Positions 18,413 to 25,198 of a stretch of 64,000 nt of DNA are shown piece by piece; the first letter of the stretch is position 1, and every line of letters starts with the position of its first letter. The notes beneath the pieces were generated by a model. That model had not been told where the DNA came from. It searched no databases and saw only the letters and a list, made by a program, of their open reading frames with translations. The position numbers were made by a program, and so were the translations under genes. This DNA comes from Magnetospirillum fulvum. GTDB lineage: Bacteria > Pseudomonadota > Alphaproteobacteria > Rhodospirillales > Magnetospirillaceae. Where the stretch lies: positions 124,001-188,000 of the forward strand of contig NZ_FNWO01000006.1 in the NCBI RefSeq assembly GCF_900108475.1, read 5' to 3'.

Positions 18413-19570
18413 ATGAATATGACGCTAGTCTCCCTGTTGCCCACCCTGCCCACCCTGGCGGGATTGGGCTCGGTCGCCCTGCTGATTTTCCTGCTGGCGG
18501 GGGGATTGCTGAAAGCCTGTCCCCGCCTGTCCGAGGCGGTCCTGGGCAGTGCGGCGGGCCGCGCGGGCGAACTGGACGGGCTGCGCGGCGCGCTCAGCCT
18601 GCTGGTGGTGCTCCATCACAGCCTGATCGTCCAAGCCTACTGCGCCACTGGGCGGTACGAGCCGCCGCCCGGCAATTTCAACAATCTGGCGGGCGAAGCC
18701 GCCGTGGCGTTGTTCTTCATCATCACCGCCTCGTTATATTGGAAGCGGCTGCTCGGCGGGGCGCGGTTCGACTGGCCCCGGCTGCTGCTGGGGCGGTTGC
18801 GCCGGTTGGGGCCGATGTATGCGGTGGCGGTGGCGATCCTGGTGGCGATCGTGATGGCGGAAACCGGCTTTTCCCTGCGGGTGACCCCGGCCGAACTGGC
18901 CGCCGAGATCGGGCAATGGCTCAGTTTCGACTTCCTGTCGCTGCCCGACATCAACGGCCGCCCCGAGACCTATTTCATCGAAGTGGTGGTGTGGACCCTG
19001 CGCTATGAATGGCAATTCGTGCTGTGCCTGCCGCTGCTGGCCCTGTTCGCCCGCGGCCGCCGTCCCTGGCTGCTGTACGCCGCCGGGGTGGCCCTGGCCG
19101 CGTTCGGTTCGGCCGATACTCTGCTCTACGCCTATTTCGCCGCCGGTCTGATCGCCGCCGACCTCAATGCTCGCAAGGTGCTGCCGCCCCGGGTCTGGGC
19201 CGGGCTGGGACTGGTGGCGCTGGGGGTGCTGCTCGCCTGCTATCACGATATCTACGGCCTGCCCCAGGTCGGGCTGATCACCCTGATCTTCCTCGGCGCC
19301 TCCTCCGGATGTGGTCCGTGGGCGATCCTGCGCGCCCGCCCGCTACGCTTTCTCGGTCTGATCAGCTACAGCATCTATCTGCTGCATCACATGGTGTTGC
19401 ATCTGGTCGCCGAGCAGATCTTCGGTGCCGACCGCTTCGCCGCCCTCGACGGCTGGGCCTTCCAGGGCGCGGTGCTGATGGTCGGAACCACCGCGATCCT
19501 GCTCTCGATCCTGACCTATCTGACGGTGGAGCGCCGCTGGCTCCACCCCGCCCCGGCCCGGGCCGCTTAA
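18413..19570 (+). CDS. Acyltransferase 3 family membrane protein (OafA/YrhL type)
   Basis: A protein of about 385 residues with roughly ten hydrophobic segments. The signature start of the acyltransferase-3 fold is visible after the first helix: ELDGLRGALSLLVVLHHSLI (the R-x10-H motif), then FNNLAGEAAVALFFIITASLYWKRLL. These enzymes O-acetylate or O-acylate polysaccharides and lipids at the inner membrane. The ATG at 18413 is chosen; TTG 18404 is possible. No other surface-polysaccharide genes are next to it, so the acceptor is unknown. Confidence 0.88.
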   Translation: MNMTLVSLLPTLPTLAGLGSVALLIFLLAGGLLKACPRLSEAVLGSAAGRAGELDGLRGALSLLVVLHHSLIVQAYCATGRYEPPPGNFNNLAGEAAVALFFIITASLYWKRLLGGARFDWPRLLLGRLRRLGPMYAVAVAILVAIVMAETGFSLRVTPAELAAEIGQWLSFDFLSLPDINGRPETYFIEVVVWTLRYEWQFVLCLPLLALFARGRRPWLLYAAGVALAAFGSADTLLYAYFAAGLIAADLNARKVLPPRVWAGLGLVALGVLLACYHDIYGLPQVGLITLIFLGASSGCGPWAILRARPLRFLGLISYSIYLLHHMVLHLVAEQIFGADRFAALDGWAFQGAVLMVGTTAILLSILTYLTVERRWLHPAPARAA

Positions 19571-19655
19571 ACGACGGACTTGCCATCCGCCGCCGTTCTG
19601 GCATAATGCCGCTCCTTCCGCGGGAAAGCGCAGAGATGTCCTTTCTCGCCCGGTC

Positions 19656-19729
19656 GCGGGTGTAGCTCAATGGTAGAGCAGAAGCTTCCCAAGCTTACGA
19701 CGAGGGTTCGATTCCCTTCACCCGCTCCA
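19656..19729 (+). tRNA. tRNA-Gly (anticodon CCC)
   Basis: A complete cloverleaf of 74 bases including encoded CCA: acceptor GCGGGTG pairing with CACCCGC, D-arm GCTC-AATGGTA-GAGC, anticodon loop TTCCCAA with anticodon CCC, T-arm AGGGTTCGATTCCCT, discriminator T. It reads GGG codons. It is the integration site of the adjacent genomic island: its 3' half, from the anticodon stem-loop onward, is repeated at 28768. Confidence 0.97.
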
Positions 19730-19810
19730 ACGACTCACCAATAAATCAGCTCGTTAGCGCCCCCGCAGGAATACCGGGGCATGCCGCGTTGTGCCTGCAA
19801 ATGCCGGATG
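19682..19810 (+). repeat. attL: left direct repeat of the island
   Basis: It starts in the tRNA anticodon stem-loop (AAGCTTCCC...) and runs through the tRNA 3' end and about 80 bases of downstream flank. It matches 28768-28895 at most positions; the differences include the T-loop (GGTTCGATTCCC here, GGGGCGATTATC there). This copy keeps the functional tRNA. Confidence 0.8.
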
Positions 19811-19846
19811 ATCGCTTACAGGGGCGGTTACAACGGGGGATTCGCC

Positions 19847-19891
19847 ATGGCTCGCATTCGCCTTACCAAGCGGTTGGTCGATGATTTCTTG
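19847..19891 (+). pseudogene. Tyrosine-integrase N-terminal fragment, interrupted by the Mu-like prophage
   Basis: Fifteen codons, MARIRLTKRLVDDFL, preceded by a strong GGGGGA ribosome-binding site 6 bases before the ATG. The pattern MARIxLTKRxVD is the usual opening of tRNA-targeting tyrosine recombinases, and the position, reading away from the tRNA just inside attL, is the standard one for such an integrase. The frame is cut exactly at 19892 by the prophage end. Past the prophage and target duplication the same frame continues as PSETGRQ, and a neighbouring frame reads GGKAWIVQPQRHRG, like the integrase arm-binding domain. Confidence 0.65.
19887..19891. repeat. Target-site duplication TCTTG, left copy
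   Basis: The five bases before the prophage terminus are identical to 27831-27835 just beyond the right terminus. Five-base duplications are characteristic of Mu-type transposition. Confidence 0.75.
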
Positions 19892-19908
19892 TGTAACCCG
19901 GCATTGGG

Positions 19909-20100
19909 TTTTGGACGAAAGGATGGATGTGGGATGAGGCCGGATAAGCCGGGACAAGCCGGGATAAGGCCGGATAGAATCGAGGAAATACGCCGGTTTC
20001 GGGGGGCTAAAAGGGAACGATTTTCCTCAGCGCGCGGAGAATCGCCTTTTGGACGGATTCTGCATAATTCAGGGGAATCGGCTGTCGATTTTGGACGAAT
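19909..20100 (+). promoter_or_regulatory. Left-end transposase-site array (L1, L2, L3)
   Basis: Three same-strand copies of TTTTGGACGRA: 19909-19920, 20047-20058 and 20089-20100, at offsets 18, 156 and 198 from the left terminus. Phage Mu has an L1 site near the end and an L2/L3 pair set back about 100 bp and about 40 bp apart, so the layout corresponds. Binding by a MuA-type transposase is inferred. Confidence 0.6.
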
Positions 20101-20253
20101 CTATTTATCTGGACTTCCCCCCAATTTCGCAAGCTGGCACGGGTGTTCCGCCTTGCGCTCTCGATTCCATCTTGTGTAAAAATCAATACAAATCAAATAG
20201 ATGTGTCGCTTCCAATCTTTGCTGAGCGGCATCGCAGGATGGAATCAAGGGAG

Positions 20254-20315
20254 TTAAAGCGACGACATTCATCGCTTAAACCCCATATTTAAGCGAAAAC
20301 GCCACATTAAAGCGA
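20254..20315. repeat. Cluster of TTAAGCGA-type motifs
   Basis: Copies at 20254-20262 (TTAAAGCGA), 20272-20280 (inverted TTTAAGCGA), 20288-20296 (TTTAAGCGA) and 20307-20315 (TTAAAGCGA), spaced about 16-19 bases. The regular spacing looks like an operator or accessory protein-binding array in the prophage left end. Confidence 0.5.
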
Positions 20316-20447
20316 ACACTATCTTTTTGATAATAAAGGTGTTTTTGGTAAAAAACGTGATCGGGTTCTCTGCCGATCACTTAAACACAAGATCGAGAAC
20401 AAAGCCCTCTTGATACCTCCAGGTGGGAGGAGTGGAAGCCCTGTGAT

Positions 20448-20482
20448 GAGAGTCCGACTTCCGGAGGGCAAGTCGGACTCTC
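20448..20482. other. Perfect 13-bp hairpin
   Basis: GAGAGTCCGACTT, a nine-base loop, and AAGTCGGACTCTC form an uninterrupted 13-bp stem. There is no T-tract on either side, so it is not a standard terminator. It lies in the prophage left-end region and could be a structured RNA or a protein site. Confidence 0.55.
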
Positions 20483-20741
20483 GCGTCCGACCTATCGGGT
20501 AGCGTCTGACTTAAGCCAAGCTATTGATTAATATTACAAATCAAACCTGTGAGGCCCTGGCCTGCACAGCCACAGGTCGGACTCAGGCTGGTATTCGTCT
20601 AAATGAAACAGTGCCATACAAGGGCATTATATTGTCGTTTCAGCGACAAGATTTTTCGCTCAGACAGGATGTACGACCGAAGCCCCCGCGTACGAGCGAA
20701 AGCAAGCCATTGATGTATTTTTACAAATAGCGCAAATGCGT

Positions 20742-20775
20742 CGCGCCCGTTCCGGCGTTCGCTCGAACGGGCGCG
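20742..20775 (-). terminator. Candidate terminator after the repressor-like gene
   Basis: CGCGCCCGTT and AACGGGCGCG form a 10-bp stem about 30 bases past the stop of the leftward gene at 20806. The run that follows on the minus strand is only weakly T-rich (CTATTTGTAAAAA), so termination efficiency is uncertain. Confidence 0.4.
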
Positions 20776-20805
20776 CATTACGCGAATCATGGATATTACG
20801 AGTGT

Positions 20806-21369
20806 TTACCCCACCATGCCCAGTCGCCGCAGGGCGACGGTGGCCTCTTCCAGTGTCGGGCAGGACACCCCCTTCGGCAGGTAACGCGGTAGTAGCTCCA
20901 TCGCTTCGTTGACGGTGGCCGGGGCCTCCGAGCGGATCACTCGCATCAGTGGCAACAGCCAGGGCGGCGCCGTGTCGGTTTCGGGTGCCTCGGGCGGAAG
21001 CGGAGGCGGCGCGAAGGCGGGGACTTGGTTTCCCGGATCCTCGGGGGTCGCTGGGGCGATTACCCGGTCGATCAGCGCCTCAAACGTCCGCCGGGGCAGG
21101 GTCGAGAAGTGGTATTCGTTGCGGCCGCCCGGTCGTGTTGTCCATCCCTGCTGGCGGGCCTGCCGGGTGATCGCTCCCTTGCCCAGGGACAGGCCGGGCA
21201 ACCGTAGTTCCGCCAACTCGGCAGCAGTAAACCATTCCTTGATCCCCCGCTGACCGCGCAGCACCTGAACCAAGGTCGCTTCGAGATAGGTGACTCGGCG
21301 GCGTAGCGCCCCCAACTCTGCGGCCGGAAGTGAGACAGTCAGGGAGAATCCATCCTTGTCGGTTGTCAT
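20806..21369 (-). CDS. Mu-type HTH protein, repressor candidate
   Basis: A protein of 187 residues. A short N-terminal segment is helical, then comes a Mu-type DNA-binding module: KEWFTAAELAELRLPGLSLGKGAITRQARQQGW followed by RNEYHFSTLPRRTFEALI, matching the WxSxxELAxLPGLPxT...GW...R..G..EY....LP pattern shared by Mu repressor c and the MuA N-terminus. A Pro-rich linker and a helical C-terminus follow. The ATG at 21369 has AAGGGA six bases upstream; an upstream start at 21396 is weaker. It is transcribed towards the prophage left end, as the Mu c gene is. The repressor role is inferred; it lacks a transposase catalytic core. Confidence 0.65.
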   Translation of the reverse strand: MTTDKDGFSLTVSLPAAELGALRRRVTYLEATLVQVLRGQRGIKEWFTAAELAELRLPGLSLGKGAITRQARQQGWTTRPGGRNEYHFSTLPRRTFEALIDRVIAPATPEDPGNQVPAFAPPPLPPEAPETDTAPPWLLPLMRVIRSEAPATVNEAMELLPRYLPKGVSCPTLEEATVALRRLGMVG

Positions 21370-21438
21370 GTCGATTCCCTTCCGTGGATCGGACACGAAA
21401 AGGGCGGACCTGTCGGCCCGCCCCTTCGTGCGTGATGC

Positions 21439-22140
21439 TCAGGCACTGGCGGCGATGCCGCCGTGCTCGGCCTCGGTAAGGGGCTCGGTCAGGTCCGGAA
21501 TGGGGCCGGTGTCGGCGGGTGGTGCGTCGTCGTCGCGGCGATCCGCGCCATCCTCGTTCAGGATAGGGGGGTGAAGGGGGGCGATATCCGTCGGAAAATC
21601 ATAAGCGACATCGACCATTCCTTGCGCCAAATCAGAGATATCGCGGTAGGCATCTTCATTATGAATTCCATGCCTTCTGAGACCACGGCGATAGCCGATG
21701 GAGCATCCCATCCGCGCCCACCATTTAAGAGTCTCACGCCCGACGGGGGAGCCGCTGATCGGAGCCGACTGCGTCCCGATTGAGAAGCCGTCGCCGTAGC
21801 CACGCCGATAGGCTTCATCGACCTGTTCGGCGCTGGCGTTGGCCTCGGCCAGTTCGTTCTGTGCCTGCTCGAGGCCGATCGTCGCCTCTTCCATGCTCTC
21901 GCGCAAGAAACCGATGATCTGGGCCATCCCATCGGCACCGGACGGCGAGAGCCGAAAATCGATGGACGTGTCGCGGGAGAGGATCAGATCGGATAGCAGA
22001 CTTGCCAGGGATTGCGCTGTATCAAGGGTATCCAGACGGTTGGGGCTGGAGCTGGTCAGGGCCGCTTTGAACCCGCTTTGAAGATTATCGGGAGGGTTGG
22101 TGCGGTTGGTGAACGTCGTGCTATGAATCGTCTCAGCCAT
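21439..22140 (-). CDS. Hypothetical prophage protein
   Basis: A 233-residue, acidic, mostly helical protein with no recognised domain. Features: an N-terminal Ser/Thr/Asn-rich segment, a predicted coiled-coil stretch (MEEATIGLEQAQNELAEANA), Gly/Tyr-rich repeats (YRRGYGDGFSIG; GCSIGYRRGLRRHG) and an acidic Asp/Pro tail. It has GGAG nine bases before its ATG and lies 69 bases upstream of the repressor candidate on the same strand, so the two may be co-transcribed in the lysogenic direction. Confidence 0.6.
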   Translation of the reverse strand: MAETIHSTTFTNRTNPPDNLQSGFKAALTSSSPNRLDTLDTAQSLASLLSDLILSRDTSIDFRLSPSGADGMAQIIGFLRESMEEATIGLEQAQNELAEANASAEQVDEAYRRGYGDGFSIGTQSAPISGSPVGRETLKWWARMGCSIGYRRGLRRHGIHNEDAYRDISDLAQGMVDVAYDFPTDIAPLHPPILNEDGADRRDDDAPPADTGPIPDLTEPLTEAEHGGIAASA

Positions 22141-22170
22141 TATCCGATTCTCCGTATCGGGTTGTGGTCA

Positions 22171-22211
22171 GGCCGGGCGGGGTGTTGCAAGCGCCCCGTT
22201 CGGCCGTTTTT
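22171..22211 (+). terminator. Terminator-like hairpin in the early control region
   Basis: GGCCGGGCGGGG and CCCCGTTCGGCC form a 12-bp stem (two G-T pairs) with an 11-base loop, followed by GTTTTT on the plus strand. It lies between the divergent hypothetical and Ner-like genes. No upstream plus-strand gene is seen, so it may attenuate an early leader transcript. Confidence 0.45.
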
Positions 22212-22261
22212 GTTTGCCCCATTATCGCAACACAGTTACCATTACCGGGTCAAGTAGAAAC

Positions 22262-22276
22262 CGCAACAGGGTTGCG
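22262..22276. promoter_or_regulatory. Palindrome over the RBS of the Ner/Cro-like gene
   Basis: CGCAAC-AGG-GTTGCG is a perfect 6-bp inverted repeat whose centre contains the AGGG ribosome-binding site. A second CGCAAC half-site occurs at about 22226. It could be an operator for the adjacent HTH regulator. Confidence 0.45.
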
Positions 22277-22279
22277 AAA

Positions 22280-22522
22280 GTGCTGCCAGTTCAATGTCGC
22301 ATGGCCAGGATTGCCGTTGAATGGGGGGTCCGGGATTTAGCCGCAGCGGCGTGCCTGTCCACCAACACCGTTGCGCGGTTTGAGCGGGGAGAAGAGTTGA
22401 AGCCCGCAACCGTGGAAGTCATTCGCGCAGCCCTTGAGGCGGCGGGGGTCGAGTTCATTGAGCGCGGTGTTCGGTTGCGGGAAGACATCCAGCCCTCGGC
22501 CAAACCCGAGACCGCCGCGTAG
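22280..22522 (+). CDS. XRE/Cro-type HTH regulator (Ner-like position)
   Basis: An 80-residue protein starting at GTG 22280, which has AGGG eight bases upstream. The reading MLPVQCRMARIAVEWGVRDLAAAACLSTNTVARFERGEELKPATVEVIRAALEAAGVEFI (segments) is a complete Xre helix-turn-helix of the type common in alphaproteobacterial phages. It is the first rightward gene of the prophage, opposite the leftward repressor unit, which is where Mu encodes Ner, the early negative regulator. Function is inferred from this position. Its length beyond the HTH is a short Lys/Pro/Glu tail. Confidence 0.75.
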   Translation: MLPVQCRMARIAVEWGVRDLAAAACLSTNTVARFERGEELKPATVEVIRAALEAAGVEFIERGVRLREDIQPSAKPETAA

Positions 22523-22678
22523 GCGGCAGGCACCGCCTGCCCCGACCAAGCCCGCGCCGAGAGTCATGCTCTTCCACAGAAGACATGACCGCCCCTGAAA
22601 TCCTTCAGGGTTTGAAATTCATCATGGTTGACATAACCTTCCCTTAACATTTCTTCGCGAAATGAACGGGATGGCGAC

Positions 22679-23041
22679 ATGAGCGAATACATTCAGTTCT
22701 CAGAATTAAAATCTATTATCGGGATTGATGCCGCTCTCTTTCTTTCCTATGAAGTCGGTGGGACTGAACTTTATATTAGCTCCCCGCAACGCATGACCGA
22801 TCGATCGAAGCTGGCGCGGTTGATCGGGCTGGAAATGGCGGTGGCGTTGGCCACGACGTTTGGCTCCGGACACGTCATTATCCCCAGTGGACCGGGGCGC
22901 CGGGCCTTGATCTGGAAATTGCACGAAGAGGGCCGGTCCAAGAATGCGATCGCCTTGAAGGTCAAATGTTCGGTACGAACCGTCTATAACGCCCTCAATG
23001 GTGCACGCCCCAGTTTTCTTGGGAGCGCGGCCCCCAAATGA
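22679..23041 (+). CDS. Mor-type transcription activator
   Basis: A 120-residue protein of the Mor/C family. The family pattern is visible: VGGTELYISSP near residue 27, a helical dimerisation part (LARLIGLEMAVALATTFGSGHVIIP), then the HTH RRALIWKLHEEGRSKNAIALKVKCSVRTVYNAL. In Mu, Mor activates the middle promoter, and C the late genes. Here it directly precedes the head genes (4-base ATGA overlap with the protease), so a late-gene-activator role is plausible. The upstream 150 bases include TTGACA, but no well-spaced -10 box. Confidence 0.88.
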   Translation: MSEYIQFSELKSIIGIDAALFLSYEVGGTELYISSPQRMTDRSKLARLIGLEMAVALATTFGSGHVIIPSGPGRRALIWKLHEEGRSKNAIALKVKCSVRTVYNALNGARPSFLGSAAPK

Positions 23042-24228
23042 CCGAGACCCCGAATTTCCCGAGAGGCGATTTAAGTCCCGCTGAAGGCATTTCCCTCTCT
23101 TCGGCTACAGGGGTGGCCGGAAATTTCTTAAACGCCAATTTGAACGTCCTGGCGGGGAATGGCGGGCATCCGAATACCCGCTCAATGGCCTCTGAACTTA
23201 CGGCCACATGCTCGGTTGCCCTGGCCGATGGCGCGGTGGGGAGTGTGCACCTCATGCCGTTCGGCCGGAACACCGGCCGCGACGGACGCGGCCCTTTCGT
23301 CTTGCGGGACAAGGTGCATGCTGCCCAGGTGATCAAAACCACCGTCGCATATCAGCGCGGGGCGGACTTGCCGATTGATTACGAGCACCAGACCCAGCGT
23401 GCCCCCCGCCATGTCCAGCCCCGTCCCGCCGCGGGATGGATCAAGGCGGATGGATTGCACGTTGGTCCAAACGGCATCTGGGGCCGGGTGGAATGGACCA
23501 CCACCGCGTCGCAGCACCTCAATCGGCGGGAATACCGATATCTGTCGCCGGTATTCCAACATGCCATGGACGGGTCCGTTCTACGGATCGTCGGTGCCGC
23601 CCTGACCAACCTCCCCAACCTCGAATTGACTGCCCTCGCCAGCCAAGGAGCGACCATGGATACCCTCACCAGCGCCAAGACCCTGTTGGGCCTGGATGGT
23701 GCCGACGATGCCACCTTCCTGAAGACCTGCGACGACTTGGCCAAGCTGACGCAGGCTTTCGTCAAGCACCTGGGCTTGCCCTCGGGGACCGGTGCCGCCG
23801 GGGTGATGGACGCGCTGATGAAGCGGACAACGGCGGATACCACCGCCACCGCATCGCAATCCCCCGATCTATCCGCCAGCGTCGCCGCGATCCAAGCCGT
23901 TGCCAGCCAAGCCGAAACCTATCGTCAGCAGCTTTCTCAAGCGCAGATCGACACGGCGGTAGCTGCGGCGATGCAGGCCGGGAAGATTTCCCCGGCGATG
24001 CGCGAGTGGGCAACGGCGTTGGCCAGCCAATCGCCCGAGTCGTTCCAGGCATTTACCTCGTCAATGCCGCCGGTCTTCTCCCATTTGTTTGCCTCGGATT
24101 TCTCCGGACGTCCCCCGTCGCCGCTCAAGGATGGCGATGCCAATGACGGGCTGGCTCCCGGTCAGATTGCCGTGTGTTCACAAATGGGCTTGTCGCCCGA
24201 CGACTATCGCAAGACCCTGAAAGGCTGA
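23038..24228 (+). CDS. Mu-like head maturation protease/scaffold (gpI-type)
   Basis: A 396-residue protein. Residues ~60-200 match Mu-type protease I: VHLMPFGRNTGRDGRGPFVL, DLPIDYEHQTQRAPRH, AAGWIKADGLHVGPNGIWGRVEWT, then NRREYRYLSPVF. The C-terminal half, after a Met near 207 (ATMDTLTSAKTLLGL), is helical and Gln/Ala-rich, consistent with the scaffold protein that in Mu is an internal product of the same reading frame (gpZ). The protease processes the capsid interior during assembly. Coupled by ATGA to mor and followed by the major head gene. Confidence 0.88.
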   Translation: MTETPNFPRGDLSPAEGISLSSATGVAGNFLNANLNVLAGNGGHPNTRSMASELTATCSVALADGAVGSVHLMPFGRNTGRDGRGPFVLRDKVHAAQVIKTTVAYQRGADLPIDYEHQTQRAPRHVQPRPAAGWIKADGLHVGPNGIWGRVEWTTTASQHLNRREYRYLSPVFQHAMDGSVLRIVGAALTNLPNLELTALASQGATMDTLTSAKTLLGLDGADDATFLKTCDDLAKLTQAFVKHLGLPSGTGAAGVMDALMKRTTADTTATASQSPDLSASVAAIQAVASQAETYRQQLSQAQIDTAVAAAMQAGKISPAMREWATALASQSPESFQAFTSSMPPVFSHLFASDFSGRPPSPLKDGDANDGLAPGQIAVCSQMGLSPDDYRKTLKG

Positions 24229-24234
24229 TTGCCC

Positions 24235-25164
24235 ATGCTCGTCTCTCGCTCCGGCGCTTCGCTCGCCGACATTTTCACCGGCTACAAAACGACCTTCAAC
24301 AAAGGTTTCGAAGGAGCCAAGTCCACCATCTCCATCATCGCCATGGAGGTGCCCAGCACGGCGGAATCGGAAACCTATGCGTGGCTGGGCAACTTCCCGA
24401 TGGTTCGGGAATGGGTCGGTGAACGCATCATTCAGAATCTGTCGGCTTGGAAATACACCATCGCCAACAAGAACTTCGAGATGACCGTCAAGGTCAACGG
24501 CAACCAGATCGAAGACGATCAGTACGGCTTGTTCACGCCGCTGATGCAGGAGATGGGACGCGAGGCGGCGATTCATCCCGACCGCTTGGCCTACGACTTG
24601 CTGAAGAAGGGATTCTCAGAACGCTGCTACGACGGCCAGTATTTTTTCGACACGGATCACCCCATCGAGGGCGAGAGCGGCCAGACCGCCAGCGTTTCGA
24701 ATATGCAGGCCGGGTCCGGTCCCGCATGGTTCCTGATCGACGCCAGCCGCCAGATGCGGCCTCTGGTATTCCAGAAGCGGCGGCCCTATCGCTTTGTTAG
24801 CCTGGACAAGGCCAATGACGAGCGCGTGTTCTGGCAAAACGAGTACATCTACGGCTGCGACGGGCGGTCAAACGTCGGCTTCGGCTTGTGGCAGCTTGCC
24901 CATGGAAGCAAGGCCGACCTGACCCACGAGAACTACGAGGCGGCGCGGGCCGCCATGGCGTCGCTCACTCGCGACGGCGGCGCCAAGCTGGGCATCACCC
25001 CGACGCACCTGGTCGTGCCGCTGGAACTGGAAGGCGCGGCCCGTCGGGTGGTCAAAAACGACACCCGCGTCATCACCATCGGCACCGCCTCCGACACCAC
25101 CACCGTAGTCATTTCCAACGAATGGAAAGATACCGCCGAACCGATCGTGTCACCGTACCTGTGA
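24235..25164 (+). CDS. Mu-like major head protein (gpT)
   Basis: A 309-residue capsid protein. It carries the gpT features LFTGYKTTFNKGF-like start (ADIFTGYKTTFNKGFEGA), WLGNFPMVREWVGERII, YTIANKNFEMTVKVN, YDLLKKGFSERCYDGQYFFDTDHP and the C-terminal LVVPLELEGAARRVV. Mu gpT forms the T=7 icosahedral head. The length is typical, so this gene looks intact. The ATG at 24235 is used (TTG 24229 also in frame). It begins directly after the protease stop. The genes that normally follow in Mu (J, K, L, M) are missing. Confidence 0.9.
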   Translation: MLVSRSGASLADIFTGYKTTFNKGFEGAKSTISIIAMEVPSTAESETYAWLGNFPMVREWVGERIIQNLSAWKYTIANKNFEMTVKVNGNQIEDDQYGLFTPLMQEMGREAAIHPDRLAYDLLKKGFSERCYDGQYFFDTDHPIEGESGQTASVSNMQAGSGPAWFLIDASRQMRPLVFQKRRPYRFVSLDKANDERVFWQNEYIYGCDGRSNVGFGLWQLAHGSKADLTHENYEAARAAMASLTRDGGAKLGITPTHLVVPLELEGAARRVVKNDTRVITIGTASDTTTVVISNEWKDTAEPIVSPYL

Positions 25165-25198
25165 TGTTCCTTACGATTTGTCTCTCAGCGGAGGCCCC

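Larger units (their letters stand above)
19892..20800. other. Gene-poor left end of the prophage with structured repeats
   Basis: About 900 bases hold no convincing gene. Besides the three end sites there are four TTAAAGCGA/TTTAAGCGA motifs between 20254 and 20315 (one inverted), an 8-bp inverted repeat GTGATCGG...CCGATCAC (20357-20380), and a 13-bp perfect hairpin at 20448-20482. The middle is AT-rich. A 68-codon frame at 20524-20730 has no start context or homology and is not called. Confidence 0.6.

Noticed and set aside
20524-20730. 68-codon plus-strand frame in the prophage left end
   Set aside because: No ribosome-binding site, no recognisable domain, and it overlaps a short inverted repeat (CCTGTG...CACAGG). 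Considered noncoding.
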